Below are positions 18,974 through 28,071 of a stretch of 64,000 nt of DNA, one piece after another. This stretch comes from G942493215 sp942493215 (GTDB lineage: Bacteria > Bacillota_I > Bacilli_A > RF39 > UBA660), in contig OW818670.1 of assembly GCA_942493215.1 (NCBI GenBank), positions 124,001 through 188,000 of the forward strand, read 5' to 3'. The notes under the pieces were generated by a model. The model made no database searches and was not told the DNA's origin. It worked only from the letters and a program-made list of their open reading frames with translations. The position numbers and the translations under genes were made by a program. Position 1 is the stretch's first letter, and every line of letters begins with the position of its first letter.

Positions 18974-20446
18974 TTATTTATCAAGTGGTCGCATTAAAGG
19001 AAATAATACATTATCCTTAATATTGGGAACCCCAGTTAAAACTTGCATAACACGATCAATACCCATACCCCAACCCGAAATTGGTGGCATACCATATTCC
19101 ATCGCCTCAATATAATCCATATCCATAGGCATTGCTTCGGCATCACCATTTTCTCTTAATTTAGCTTGATCTTCTAAACGATGAGCTTGTTCAATAGGAT
19201 CAACTAATTCCGAATAAGCATTAACTATTTCAGCACCATTAATAACTAATTGAAAACGATCAGTTAAAGATGGATCTTCATCATTAGCACGAGCTAGTGG
19301 TGATAAAGCAATTGGATGTTCAATTAAGAACATTGGTTCAATCATATTAGGACGAGCAACTTTTTTATATAATAAATCAACTAAATTACCAAATCCTAAT
19401 AAATTTATATCCGTTTCTGACTCTAATTCAATCTTTTTATTCTTTATAGCAACTAATAACTTTTCTTTAGTGTCATCAACATTAATATCAATATCAGCAT
19501 GTTTTTTAATAATATCTCTAAAAGATACGGTTGGCCATTCTTTTGATAAATCTATTTCTTTATCATTAATAGTAATAATTAAACTACCAAATACTTTACT
19601 AACAACTGTTTTTAACATATCTTCTATTAATTTCATATTATCACGATAGTTAAAATAACTACAGTAACATTCTAACATTGTAAAATCTTGTAAATGAGTA
19701 GCATCCATTCCTTCATTACGAAAACATCTTGCAAATTCAAAGACTCTATTGAATCCTCCAACGACTGCTCTTTTTAAATATGTTTCAGGTGCAATCCGTA
19801 GATATACATCGATATCTAAAGCATTATGATGAGCAACAAAAGGTTTTGCTAAAGCACCTGATGCTTTATTAGTTAATACCGGTGTTTCAATTTCAATATA
19901 ATTAAGATCTTCTAAATATCTTCTTATTTCTTTAATAAAATTATATTTTAATAAAAATCTTTCTCTTGTATCTTCATTCATAATTAAATCAACATAACGA
20001 TTACGATAACATGCCTCGGCATCCGTTAAACCATGAAATTTTTCTGGCAATGGTCGTAAAGCTTTACCTAAAAAGACAAATTCAGCTACTCTAATGGTTT
20101 TTTCACCAGTATGAGTAGTAAACATTTCTCCCGTTACACCAATAAAATCCCCTAAATCAAAATTATCTTTAAAGAACTCATATTGTTCTTCCCCAACCAT
20201 ATCTATTTTAATGGATAATTGAATATAACCACTAATATCTCTAATAGTTAAAAAACTAAGTTTACCCATTTTACGCATTAAAACAATACGTCCTGCTACC
20301 TTAATATCTTTTGTTTCATCTGGTAACGCACGAACATCTTTTAATTCATGAGTAATTTGAAAACGTTCAGGATAAGGATTACAAACCTTCCTAATACTTT
20401 CAATTTTTTCTCTTCTCACCGTTTCTTGTTCTGTTAATTCTCTCAT
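18974..20446 (-). CDS. lysS: Lysyl-tRNA synthetase (class II)
   Basis: Charges tRNA-Lys. N-terminal OB fold (VAGRIVLMRKMGKLSFLTIRD), class II motif 2 RCFRNEGMDATHLQDFTMLE, and motif 3 GWGMGIDRVMQVL near the C-terminus. 490 residues matches the bacterial family. Its ATG overlaps the TGA of the RDD-family gene upstream, with GAGGTG in front, so the two are coupled. No T-box leader is seen. Confidence 0.97.
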   Translation of the reverse strand: MRELTEQETVRREKIESIRKVCNPYPERFQITHELKDVRALPDETKDIKVAGRIVLMRKMGKLSFLTIRDISGYIQLSIKIDMVGEEQYEFFKDNFDLGDFIGVTGEMFTTHTGEKTIRVAEFVFLGKALRPLPEKFHGLTDAEACYRNRYVDLIMNEDTRERFLLKYNFIKEIRRYLEDLNYIEIETPVLTNKASGALAKPFVAHHNALDIDVYLRIAPETYLKRAVVGGFNRVFEFARCFRNEGMDATHLQDFTMLECYCSYFNYRDNMKLIEDMLKTVVSKVFGSLIITINDKEIDLSKEWPTVSFRDIIKKHADIDINVDDTKEKLLVAIKNKKIELESETDINLLGFGNLVDLLYKKVARPNMIEPMFLIEHPIALSPLARANDEDPSLTDRFQLVINGAEIVNAYSELVDPIEQAHRLEDQAKLRENGDAEAMPMDMDYIEAMEYGMPPISGWGMGIDRVMQVLTGVPNIKDNVLFPLMRPLDK

Positions 20447-21024
20447 TTTTTCACCTCAACGATTTCTGTATGACTAACGTTATCAACCATATTGTGGCCA
20501 TTACTACTATATAATATCATAAAACCATCCCAAATTATAAATAATATTTGTATAATTAATAAAATTAACACTAATATACAATAAATTATTCCATTCGTAA
20601 TATACAAAAGCAATAAAGACGGAATTAATACTCCTAAACCACTTAATAATAAAGTTCGTATTGTTATAGCTTTTAAATCATATTTTTTAGTCATTTCTAA
20701 TTTAATTTTAAATAATTTAAGTCCTAATGTTTGCTCATTAAATAAATAAGGTATTATTATCCAAAGAAGAATAATTGAAGTAAGCGTAATAAGTAATGAT
20801 AAAATATTATTTTTATCATTAAGTTGAATAATATTAGCTATCTTATTAAAAGCATTCATAAAAGTAATATCACCAAATTGAAAATCTTGATAATTTCTCT
20901 GTATTGATGGATATATATTTTCATTAGAGCCTATATTAGCTGCAAGACTAATAAATCCTGTTACTAACATAACCATTAAACAATCAATTAAATAAGCCCC
21001 TATTCTTTTAACTTTGATCATCAT
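20443..21024 (-). CDS. RDD family membrane protein
   Basis: 193 residues with about four membrane helices. Begins VKRIGAYLIDCLMVML, the RDD-type first helix with Arg and Asp; the later LFNEQTLGLKLFKIKL is the conserved family segment. RDD proteins have varied roles (some are sodium/proton exchangers); none can be assigned here. Start overlaps the dus 3' end by 17 bases and its stop overlaps the lysS start. Confidence 0.82.
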   Translation of the reverse strand: MMIKVKRIGAYLIDCLMVMLVTGFISLAANIGSNENIYPSIQRNYQDFQFGDITFMNAFNKIANIIQLNDKNNILSLLITLTSIILLWIIIPYLFNEQTLGLKLFKIKLEMTKKYDLKAITIRTLLLSGLGVLIPSLLLLYITNGIIYCILVLILLIIQILFIIWDGFMILYSSNGHNMVDNVSHTEIVEVKK

Positions 21025-21994
21025 TTATTTCCCTTTCATAGTTATCTAAAATATTAGTAATTTCCAATAATGTTTTAGCTTTAAAAAGGTTATTTTTAAC
21101 ATCTGTCGTTTTTGGTAAACCTTTTAAGTAATAAGGAGCTTGACCTCTTATTTCTAAAACCGCTAATTTTTCATTTTTAACTTCTGATAAAAGATGCAAA
21201 TGGTTTTTTAACATTAAAAGTTTTTCTTCAGGCATAACAGGAGTTGGTATTTTACCGCTCTCTAAATATTCAATGCATTCTTTAATTAACCAAGGGTTAC
21301 CTAATAATCCTCGGCCAATCATTACAGCATCACAACCTGTTTCATCTAACATCATTTTCGCATCATAACAACTTTTTATATCACCATTACCAATAACGGG
21401 AATCGTAACACTCTTCTTTACTTGTTTAATAATACTCCAATCAGCCTTACCACTATAGCCTTGACTACGGGTTCTAGGATGTATAGTAATAGCTTTAGCA
21501 CCAGCAGACTCACATATCTGCGCTACCTCTACCGCATTAATACTGTTAGCATCCCAACCGCTTCTTATTTTAACGGTTACCGGAATAGGAACAGCTTTAA
21601 CGACAGCTTCGACAATCTCTTTTATTTTCGTAGTATTCTTTAATAAAGCACTACCAGCTTGACTACGTAATGCGACTTTAGGTACCGGGCAACCCATATT
21701 AATATCAATAATATCAGGTTTCATTGTTTCATAAATATATTTAGCAGCTATAACAAAAGATTCAACATCACTACCAAATATTTGCTGAGCAATAGGACGT
21801 TCCATATCAGTCATATAAAGCATTTCTTGTGTCTTCTTACTACCATAAAATATAGCTTTATCACTAACCATTTCAGCATATACCAATCCACAGCCCATTT
21901 CTTTAGCAATCTGTCTAAAACTACTATTAGATATACCGGCCATCGGAGCCAATACTATTTTGTTTTTTATTTCAACATTACCTATTTTCCACAT
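21008..21994 (-). CDS. dusB: tRNA-dihydrouridine synthase
   Basis: FMN enzyme that reduces uridine in the tRNA D-loop. Motifs: VLAPMAGISNSSFRQIAKE, INMGCPVPKV with the catalytic Cys, VTVKIRSGWD, ITIHPRTRSQGYSGKADW and VIGNGDIKS, IGRGLLGNPWL. 328 residues fits the DusB group of Firmicutes. It heads the dus-RDD-lysS run. Confidence 0.93.
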   Translation of the reverse strand: MWKIGNVEIKNKIVLAPMAGISNSSFRQIAKEMGCGLVYAEMVSDKAIFYGSKKTQEMLYMTDMERPIAQQIFGSDVESFVIAAKYIYETMKPDIIDINMGCPVPKVALRSQAGSALLKNTTKIKEIVEAVVKAVPIPVTVKIRSGWDANSINAVEVAQICESAGAKAITIHPRTRSQGYSGKADWSIIKQVKKSVTIPVIGNGDIKSCYDAKMMLDETGCDAVMIGRGLLGNPWLIKECIEYLESGKIPTPVMPEEKLLMLKNHLHLLSEVKNEKLAVLEIRGQAPYYLKGLPKTTDVKNNLFKAKTLLEITNILDNYEREINDDQS

Positions 21995-22138
21995 TAAAAA
22001 TCACCTACTTCATTATAATATTTTTTAATAATTAGTTCAATTAATATAAATTATTTCTTTCATAAATAAATGCCTATAAGGGAGTATAACATTTATTGTT
22101 TAGGTAGTCAAATGTAACAATAATATAATCAACAAAAA

Positions 22139-22160
22139 AGTAAAGCTTTTAAGCTCTACT
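22139..22160 (-). terminator. Intrinsic terminator, likely for spoVID-ysxE
   Basis: Minus strand AGTAGAGCTT-AA-AAGCTTTACT followed by TTTTTTG. It is about 220 bases after the ysxE stop, so the ysxE mRNA would run antisense through the whole small plus-strand gene at 22219. Confidence 0.7.
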
Positions 22161-22176
22161 CTAAAATATCCTTTTA

Positions 22177-22203
22177 ACATTATTTGAAATATTTCATAAA
22201 TTA
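22177..22203 (+). promoter_or_regulatory. SigK-like promoter of the small membrane protein gene
   Basis: AC, 16-base spacer, CATAAATTA: a full match to the SigK pattern AC-N16-CATANNNTA. The -10 ends 15 bases before the ATG, so the predicted transcript starts at or just before the AGGTGA ribosome site. Confidence 0.6.
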
Positions 22204-22218
22204 TAACAGGTGATATAT

Positions 22219-22410
22219 ATGCCCAATGGTTTTAATAATCGACAATGGTGGTTCTGTCGTGGTAAATGGTTTGTTTTATTATTTGTCTGTACTGTTTTAC
22301 TATTTTATCAGATGATTATTTCTTTCTTTCTATTAACAAGATTTGGAATATTCATCATCTTTCTTTTTATCATGATGATTTTATTTTGCCTCTTTCGTAT
22401 AATATGGTGA
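22219..22410 (+). CDS. Small two-helix membrane protein, predicted late-sporulation gene
   Basis: 63 residues: a short Trp-rich head (MPNGFNNRQWWFCRGKW), then two hydrophobic segments and a short end (FRIIW). No family recognised. The start ATG has AGGTGA 5 bases upstream. Support for it being real is the ribosome site plus a SigK-pattern promoter. Its 3' end overlaps the 3' end of ysxE by 30 bases on the opposite strand. Confidence 0.55.
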   Translation: MPNGFNNRQWWFCRGKWFVLLFVCTVLLFYQMIISFFLLTRFGIFIIFLFIMMILFCLFRIIW

Positions 22411-23280
22411 AATTAAAATATTAGTTTTATAAAGCATATCAATCTTACTGCTAATAATTCGACACATATTATAGTTATTATCATTAAATTCTATTTTATC
22501 TGGTAATGATATTAAAATAAAAAATAATAATTTTTCTTCTTCTAATAATGGATAGCCTTTCTCATACTGTTTTAAAAATTCACTAAAATCATATTCCATA
22601 TAACTACGACGATATAATTTATATAAATCAAAAATAGGTATATCAACTTTGGATTTATCCCAACTTAATAAATAAGCCCCTTTGTTTTTACGAAAGTGGC
22701 TTAAATCTAAATTATTATGAATAACCGCTACTCTTTGTTTTCTTTTATTTTTGACTAATTCATACCACTTGCCTATCTCTTGTTCACAAAAATATAATGA
22801 TCCATAAATAGTAGAAATATTGCGAATAAGAAGATATTCTGGTGGACTCATATATACTTTAGTTTCAATAACCGTTGCTAAATCATTATAATAACTTTTT
22901 AGATATTCAATATTATTAGTAATTGTTTCATATAATTCTTTATAATTAGCCTCATCTACTTCTTTAAAGTGAGTTGTTTTACTATGTAATAATCCTACTA
23001 GTTCTACTAAATCGCTCATCTTTTGTTCTTTTGGAACATCAATATCATCAACATATTCCGTTACGACATAATCTTCTCCAAATTCAACTATTTGGGGATA
23101 ATAATTAAAACTCCTGGAATCTAAATAACGAAATAATTGTTCATCTAAAGTAGGATTTTTTTCTTTAATAACTATTTTTCGATCATCAGTATCAACAATA
23201 AGTGTTTTACCTTTTTTAATAATCTTTTGAGTATTAAGGTTATATTTATCCTTTATATCACTAACTCTTATCATATACAT
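22381..23280 (-). CDS. ysxE: YsxE-like spore coat kinase-fold protein (CotS family)
   Basis: 299 residues resembling the CotS/YutH/YsxE group of aminoglycoside-phosphotransferase-fold coat proteins: N-lobe YNLNTQKIIKKGK...RKIVIKEK, hinge VVTEYVDDIDVP, and the catalytic-loop equivalent VAVIHNNLDLSHFRK, then LLSWDKSKVDIPIFDLYKLY. The usual HGD is HNN here, so kinase activity is doubtful. It overlaps the end of spoVID by 20 bases; in B. subtilis ysxE directly follows spoVID, which supports the identification. Confidence 0.82.
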   Translation of the reverse strand: MYMIRVSDIKDKYNLNTQKIIKKGKTLIVDTDDRKIVIKEKNPTLDEQLFRYLDSRSFNYYPQIVEFGEDYVVTEYVDDIDVPKEQKMSDLVELVGLLHSKTTHFKEVDEANYKELYETITNNIEYLKSYYNDLATVIETKVYMSPPEYLLIRNISTIYGSLYFCEQEIGKWYELVKNKRKQRVAVIHNNLDLSHFRKNKGAYLLSWDKSKVDIPIFDLYKLYRRSYMEYDFSEFLKQYEKGYPLLEEEKLLFFILISLPDKIEFNDNNYNMCRIISSKIDMLYKTNILISPYYTKEAK

Positions 23281-23953
23281 ACGGTATAACTAATTTATCA
23301 CCATATTTTATTTCTTTTAAGTCATTGTATAATTCCAAATTTTCTTTTGTTATATTATATTTTTGCATTATTGTTTCGACTGTATCGGTTTCTCTTACAA
23401 TATAAACTTTATAAGTTTTAAATGTTTCACTACTTTCATCTAAATTATCAAATAATGATTTCACGCCTTCAGCAATCTCCTCTTTATCTTTAACTGGTAC
23501 ATCTAGTGGTTTTAATGGTTGATCAATTTCAATAGGAATTGGTATAACCCTCTCATCTTCTTCATTTCTCTCATCTTCTTCATTTCTCTCATCTACTAAA
23601 ACAGGTTCTTCTTTAACAATTAATGGTTTTTCTTTTAAGCCATCAAGAGCAACATCAATATTAACTTTTAAAATATTATCATTAATTATTTCATAATAGA
23701 AATCATCAATATCAATCATTATATTATCAGTGTCATAGTGCTCATCAATATTTATATCAAATGGTAAATTATAAGAAAATACCTCCGTATTAACACTAAT
23801 ATCAGCCATCTTATATTCACCACTTACTATAAATTCCCCTGTTACTAAATACTCACTATCTTGATGAAGTGTATGCTCTAAAGAAATACTAACAATCTCT
23901 GACAAATTAGTCGCAAAATCAATTTCTTTGGTAAAAGGAATTATTTTTTTCAC
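23261..23953 (-). CDS. spoVID: Spore coat morphogenesis protein SpoVID-like, LysM C-terminus
   Basis: SpoVID drives encasement of the forespore by coat proteins and binds SpoIVA. N-terminal beta-rich domain of about 110 residues starts FTKEIDFATNLSEIVSISLE, matching the SpoVID/YhbB-like domain. A charged, repeat-containing linker (ERNEEDERNEEDER) follows, and the C-terminus is one LysM (VRETDTVETIMQKYNITKEN, then KYGDKLVIPYV). B. subtilis SpoVID is 575 residues; here the linker is much shorter (230 total). GTG start with GAGGGG upstream. Followed by ysxE as in Bacillus. Confidence 0.85.
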   Translation of the reverse strand: MKKIIPFTKEIDFATNLSEIVSISLEHTLHQDSEYLVTGEFIVSGEYKMADISVNTEVFSYNLPFDINIDEHYDTDNIMIDIDDFYYEIINDNILKVNIDVALDGLKEKPLIVKEEPVLVDERNEEDERNEEDERVIPIPIEIDQPLKPLDVPVKDKEEIAEGVKSLFDNLDESSETFKTYKVYIVRETDTVETIMQKYNITKENLELYNDLKEIKYGDKLVIPYVYDKS

Positions 23954-23991
23954 ATTATCCCCTCTTTCTATTCAATTAATTATATTAAAAA

Positions 23992-24017
23992 AAAGATAAA
24001 ATATGCTTTTTATCTTT
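23992..24017 (-). terminator. Intrinsic terminator of lon
   Basis: Minus strand AAAGATAAAAA-loop-TTTTATCTTT followed by TTTTT, immediately after the lon stop and before spoVID. Confidence 0.75.
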
Positions 24018-26363
24018 TTAATGAATTAATATATTTTCTTTAAACAATAACTCGACTACATCCGTATATTGTTTAATAGGAATAAACTCAATATCTTTCT
24101 TCACTTCTTTAGGAACATCATCTAAATCATTAATATTATCATAAGGAATAAGTATTCTTTTAATACCATTACGATGGGCGCCAATACTTTTTTCTTTTAA
24201 GCCACCAATGGGTAGAATTGTTCCTCTTAAAGTAATCTCGCCGGTCATAGCTGTTTTATCATCAACACTTAATTTAGTAAAGGCACTAATTAATGCGGTT
24301 GTTAAAGTAATACCTGCACTTGGTCCATCTTTTGGGACAGCCCCTTCTGGAACATGAATATGAACATCATTATCCATTAAGTCTTGATATTTAATATTGA
24401 ATTCATCACAATGAGCTTTAATATAACTAAGTGCTATACGCGCACTTTCTTTCATAACATCACCTAAAGAACCAGTTAAGACTAATTCTCCTTTACCTGG
24501 AAAATAAGTAACTTCAATTGGTAGAATATCACCACCATATTGGGTATAGGCTAGTCCATTAACAACACCATAAGGCATATCTTCATCTTTATGTTTAGTA
24601 TATTTAGGTTTACCCAAATATTTATCTAACGTTAGTTCATCAATTGTGATAGTATGGATTTTCTTATTTTCCATCACAATCTCCTTAACATATTTACGAA
24701 CAATACTAGATATTTTCCGTTCTAATTCACGAACACCAGCTTCTTTCGTATATTCGCGAATAATTTTTAATATCGCATCATCAGTAATAATGATTGATTT
24801 AGTTTTAAGACCATTTTCTTTACATACTTTAGGTACTAAATGTCTTTTAGCAATATCTAATTTTTCAAATTCCGTATAACCACTTAATTCCACAATTTCT
24901 AAACGATCTCTTAAAGGTTCTGGAATATTTTCAATATAGTTAGCGGTTGCAATAAACATAACTTTTGATAAATCAAATTCTTCTTCAATATAATTATCAC
25001 TAAAATATTTATTTTGTTCTGGATCTAATACTTCTAATAAGCAACTAGCCGGATCACCTTTATAATCCTTAGTCATTTTATCAATTTCATCAATTAGGAA
25101 GACAGGATTACTACTATTAGCTTTCTTTAGAGATTGAATAATACGACCTGGATTTGCCCCTAAATATGTTCTACGATGACCTACAATCTCTGCTTCATCA
25201 TTTATACCACCAACTGATACTTTAACAAAATTACGGTGCATAGCAGATGCTATACTAAACGCTAGTGATGTTTTTCCAACTCCTGGTGGACCAACTAAAC
25301 AAATAATTGGACTTCTTAAACTATTAGTCATCTTTTTAACAGCTAAATATTCAATAATACGTTCTTTTACTTTATCTAAACCATAATGAGTTTCATCTAA
25401 ACTTTTTTTAACATCGGTTAAATCAGCATTATCTCTCGTATATTTCTTCCATGGTAAATCTAATAACCAATCAATGTAATTACGAACAATATTTATTTCC
25501 GGAGAAGCTGAATTTAAACTCTCATAACGTTTTAGTTCTTCATTTAAACGATCTTTTACTTTCTTATCGGCTTTTAAGTTTTCAGATTTCTCTCTTAAAC
25601 TACCAATATCATATTCCCTAGTTGATAAATCCCCTAGTTCTTCTTTAATAACCCGCATTTTTTCTCTTAATAAATATTCTTTTTGAGAACTATCAATACT
25701 TTGTTTAACTTTAGAATCTAAATCTTTTTCTATACTAAATAGTTCTCTTTCTTTATATATATCCTCTAAAATCATCTCAGCTCTTTTAACCGAAGAAGTA
25801 GTTGTTAAATATTCATGCATTCTTTCTAAACTTAAAGGTAAATATGGTACTGCCACATCCGTTAATTTAGATAAGTTTTTAATGTTATTAATTAAAGAAA
25901 GAACACTATTACTTACATAGGGAACTTGTTTGACATAAGACTCTACTTCTCTTAATACTTTTCGTACTAAAACACTTTCTTCTTTTTCTTCAATATTGTC
26001 ATCAACAATTGTTGTTACGATTGATTCCATAACATCATTAGGGTGATTTAAATTTAAATATTCATAAATACTAGCTCTTCTAATACCAGTAATAATAACT
26101 CTTGTTTTACCGTTGGGTAATTCCATTTTATGGGTAATCTTTGCTACAACACCAATTTTAGGTAAGTCTTTTATATCTGGAACTTCTTCTAATGGATCTT
26201 TTTGACTTACGACTAAAACATTATTATCGTGAAATAACTCCGCCATATCTAAAACACTTTTATTGGCATCATTATCAAATTCTAATCTTATTTCATTATT
26301 AGGTAATAATACTAAACCTCTTAATAAGATAACTGGCAAGTTATTTTTTATCAAATTAAGCAC
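24018..26363 (-). CDS. lon: ATP-dependent protease Lon (LonA)
   Basis: Cytosolic AAA+ protease for damaged and regulatory proteins. N-terminal substrate domain begins LPVILLRGLVLLPNNEIRLE; Walker A is GPPGVGKTS (about residue 355), Walker B VFLIDEIDK; the proteolytic Ser lies in PKDGPSAGIT and the paired Lys in GGLKEKSIGA. 781 residues, full length. Single gene with its own terminator; the upstream region shows no CIRCE. Confidence 0.97.
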   Translation of the reverse strand: MLNLIKNNLPVILLRGLVLLPNNEIRLEFDNDANKSVLDMAELFHDNNVLVVSQKDPLEEVPDIKDLPKIGVVAKITHKMELPNGKTRVIITGIRRASIYEYLNLNHPNDVMESIVTTIVDDNIEEKEESVLVRKVLREVESYVKQVPYVSNSVLSLINNIKNLSKLTDVAVPYLPLSLERMHEYLTTTSSVKRAEMILEDIYKERELFSIEKDLDSKVKQSIDSSQKEYLLREKMRVIKEELGDLSTREYDIGSLREKSENLKADKKVKDRLNEELKRYESLNSASPEINIVRNYIDWLLDLPWKKYTRDNADLTDVKKSLDETHYGLDKVKERIIEYLAVKKMTNSLRSPIICLVGPPGVGKTSLAFSIASAMHRNFVKVSVGGINDEAEIVGHRRTYLGANPGRIIQSLKKANSSNPVFLIDEIDKMTKDYKGDPASCLLEVLDPEQNKYFSDNYIEEEFDLSKVMFIATANYIENIPEPLRDRLEIVELSGYTEFEKLDIAKRHLVPKVCKENGLKTKSIIITDDAILKIIREYTKEAGVRELERKISSIVRKYVKEIVMENKKIHTITIDELTLDKYLGKPKYTKHKDEDMPYGVVNGLAYTQYGGDILPIEVTYFPGKGELVLTGSLGDVMKESARIALSYIKAHCDEFNIKYQDLMDNDVHIHVPEGAVPKDGPSAGITLTTALISAFTKLSVDDKTAMTGEITLRGTILPIGGLKEKSIGAHRNGIKRILIPYDNINDLDDVPKEVKKDIEFIPIKQYTDVVELLFKENILIH

Positions 26364-26447
26364 CTCCTAATAAATTGCTTTTTATTATATTACATTTACA
26401 TATAAAAGTCTATCACTTTTTGGTCGTAAATAAAAATTATACTATTC

Positions 26448-27302
26448 CTAGTATAATCTTTCATCTAGATGTTTAACAAGAGTTTCTAGCTTATAACCTT
26501 TAGATATAAGGTAATTTATAACTAATGATAATTCCCTTTCCATATTAGTATTTATTTCTAAAGCGATAAGACTACCGGGTTTTATTTTTGACTGGATAGT
26601 TAATAAATAATTTCTGGTAACAACAATATTAGGAATAATCGTATAATTTTTCATTAAAGTACAAACATTAAAATTTTTTGATTCAGGTTTTTCTAAATAA
26701 CAATAGCCGTTATTTTGATTACTTACTTTATTAATAAGCGTATTCATCCAGTTAAAAGAACTATTGGTATAATCATAATTATGACCAAGACTACCAACTG
26801 TATGACCAGCTTCAACAATTCTATTAAGTTCACTATTATTTATTTCTAACCATGAACCATCGATAAAGAAAGTTGCATTCACTTTTTTTTCTTTCAAAAT
26901 ACTAATCGTATTATCAATATTGTCATTATCATCAATCAAAAAAATTAAACTAACCATCTTCTTATTAGGATTACCACTAATAATATACTTATTAAAAGTA
27001 TTATTTAATGATGTTTTTAATTCAATATCATCATATATGAGTAACGACGGCGTAAAAATTCCTACCTTCTTCATATTACTATAACTACTATTAATGTTAA
27101 CCTTTTTGCCATATAAACCTGGAATTATGGTATTATTAACTATTTTAGCGTCAATCGCATCAACTTTATATTTACTAGCTTGTTCTTTAATTTTAACCAT
27201 TAAAGGATCACTATCTTTAATAACCATAGCTGTTTGATTAGTTATAAAGAAACTAACACATATTAAAGTAAAAGCACCAATATTACGAAATAAATTTTTC
27301 AC
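26448..27302 (-). CDS. Polysaccharide deacetylase-like (NodB-fold) protein, active site degenerate
   Basis: 284 residues, membrane-anchored or secreted through the N-terminal segment NIGAFTLICVSFFITNQTAM. Residues about 110-280 follow the NodB homology fold: MVSLIFLIDDNDN replaces the usual FDDG motif, KVNATFFIDGSW is typical, and AGHTVGSLGHNYDYTN is the His motif, with the second His changed. Because metal and catalytic positions are altered it may be inactive or act on a different substrate. In spore formers such proteins (PdaA/PdaB type) act on cortex peptidoglycan; that role is only suggested by context. Confidence 0.7.
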   Translation of the reverse strand: MKNLFRNIGAFTLICVSFFITNQTAMVIKDSDPLMVKIKEQASKYKVDAIDAKIVNNTIIPGLYGKKVNINSSYSNMKKVGIFTPSLLIYDDIELKTSLNNTFNKYIISGNPNKKMVSLIFLIDDNDNIDNTISILKEKKVNATFFIDGSWLEINNSELNRIVEAGHTVGSLGHNYDYTNSSFNWMNTLINKVSNQNNGYCYLEKPESKNFNVCTLMKNYTIIPNIVVTRNYLLTIQSKIKPGSLIALEINTNMERELSLVINYLISKGYKLETLVKHLDERLY

Positions 27303-27371
27303 CTATATCACCTAATTAAGTATATGACAAAAATATTTTTCCTTTCCTATTTTACTAAAGGAATAAAAGAC

Positions 27372-27398
27372 ACCATTTTTTTTCGTGTTCATAGACTA
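27372..27398 (+). promoter_or_regulatory. SigK-like promoter of the Tyr/Pro-rich gene
   Basis: AC, 16-base spacer, CATAGACTA, an exact fit to AC-N16-CATANNNTA. The -10 ends 19 bases before the ATG and the AAAGGAG ribosome site lies between. Confidence 0.7.
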
Positions 27399-27417
27399 AT
27401 ATGAAAGGAGAATTATC

Positions 27418-27666
27418 ATGTATCAAACTTACAACCCAAATTATAATACTGATTATAGTGATTCTTCATATTATAATCAAAACCCACAAGATGACCGTTT
27501 CGTTGGTTTATTAGGACCATTTCTTTTAGGCGGATTAACAGGTGGATTAGTAGCGAGTGGATTCAATCGTCCTTGTTGTTACCCTCCTTATCCATATCCA
27601 CCATATCCAGTATATCCAACTTACCCACCTTATGCAGCTTACCCACCTTATGCTCGTCCATATTAA
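27418..27666 (+). CDS. Tyr/Pro-rich small protein, probable spore coat component
   Basis: 82 residues. N-terminal Tyr/Asn-rich part (NPNYNTDYSDSSYYNQNPQ), a glycine-rich hydrophobic middle (LLGPFLLGGLTGGLVASGF), one CC pair, and a C-terminus of PPYP-type repeats (YPPYPYPPYPVYPTYPP). This composition is typical of cross-linked coat or crust proteins, and the SigK-type promoter fits late mother-cell expression. No specific family assigned. Strong AAAGGAG ribosome site. Confidence 0.8.
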   Translation: MYQTYNPNYNTDYSDSSYYNQNPQDDRFVGLLGPFLLGGLTGGLVASGFNRPCCYPPYPYPPYPVYPTYPPYAAYPPYARPY

Positions 27667-27734
27667 CTATATTGCGCTAAAGGGTATTTACTATATTAAA
27701 ATTTTATAATATACTTGAAATATGAGGTATATAT

Positions 27735-28037
27735 ATGAAAAGATTTAATGTTATTGATGAAGAATTTATTTGTGATAATTGTCACTCTAAAGTAAAAAGG
27801 CTAGAATATACAGCTCGAGATCACTGCCCTAACTGTTTATACTCTAAACATATTGATATTATGCCTGGTGATCGCAAATGTTTATGTCTTGGTTTATTAA
27901 AACCAATTGGTATTGAAAAATACCGTGATACTTATAAAATTATTTATGAGTGTGAGAAATGTCATTATCACCATAAAAATATTATGGCTCGTGATGATAA
28001 TATGGACTTAATTATTGAATTATCAAAAAACAACTAA
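27735..28037 (+). CDS. RNHCP domain zinc-ribbon protein
   Basis: 100 residues. Cys pairs CDNC and CPNC form a first zinc ribbon around ARDHCPNCLYSKHID, a variant of the RNHCP signature (Arg-Asp-His-Cys-Pro), followed by PGDRKCLCLGLLKPIG, typical of the family, and CEKCHYHH. Molecular function of RNHCP proteins is unknown. Start has TGAGGT just upstream. Ends at a bidirectional terminator shared with rny. Confidence 0.85.
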   Translation: MKRFNVIDEEFICDNCHSKVKRLEYTARDHCPNCLYSKHIDIMPGDRKCLCLGLLKPIGIEKYRDTYKIIYECEKCHYHHKNIMARDDNMDLIIELSKNN

Positions 28038-28038
28038 A

Positions 28039-28058
28039 AAAAGCGATATATCGCTTTT
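28039..28058. terminator. Bidirectional terminator between the RNHCP gene and rny
   Basis: Perfect palindrome AAAAGCGATATATCGCTTTT with A-run on one side and T-run on the other, placed between two convergent stops. Confidence 0.9.
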
Positions 28059-28071
28059 CTTTTTTTATCTA

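Noticed and set aside
18959..20446. A T-box upstream of lysS
   Set aside because: lysS overlaps the preceding RDD gene, leaving no room for a leader, and no GGTGG or TGGTACCGCG sequence was seen.
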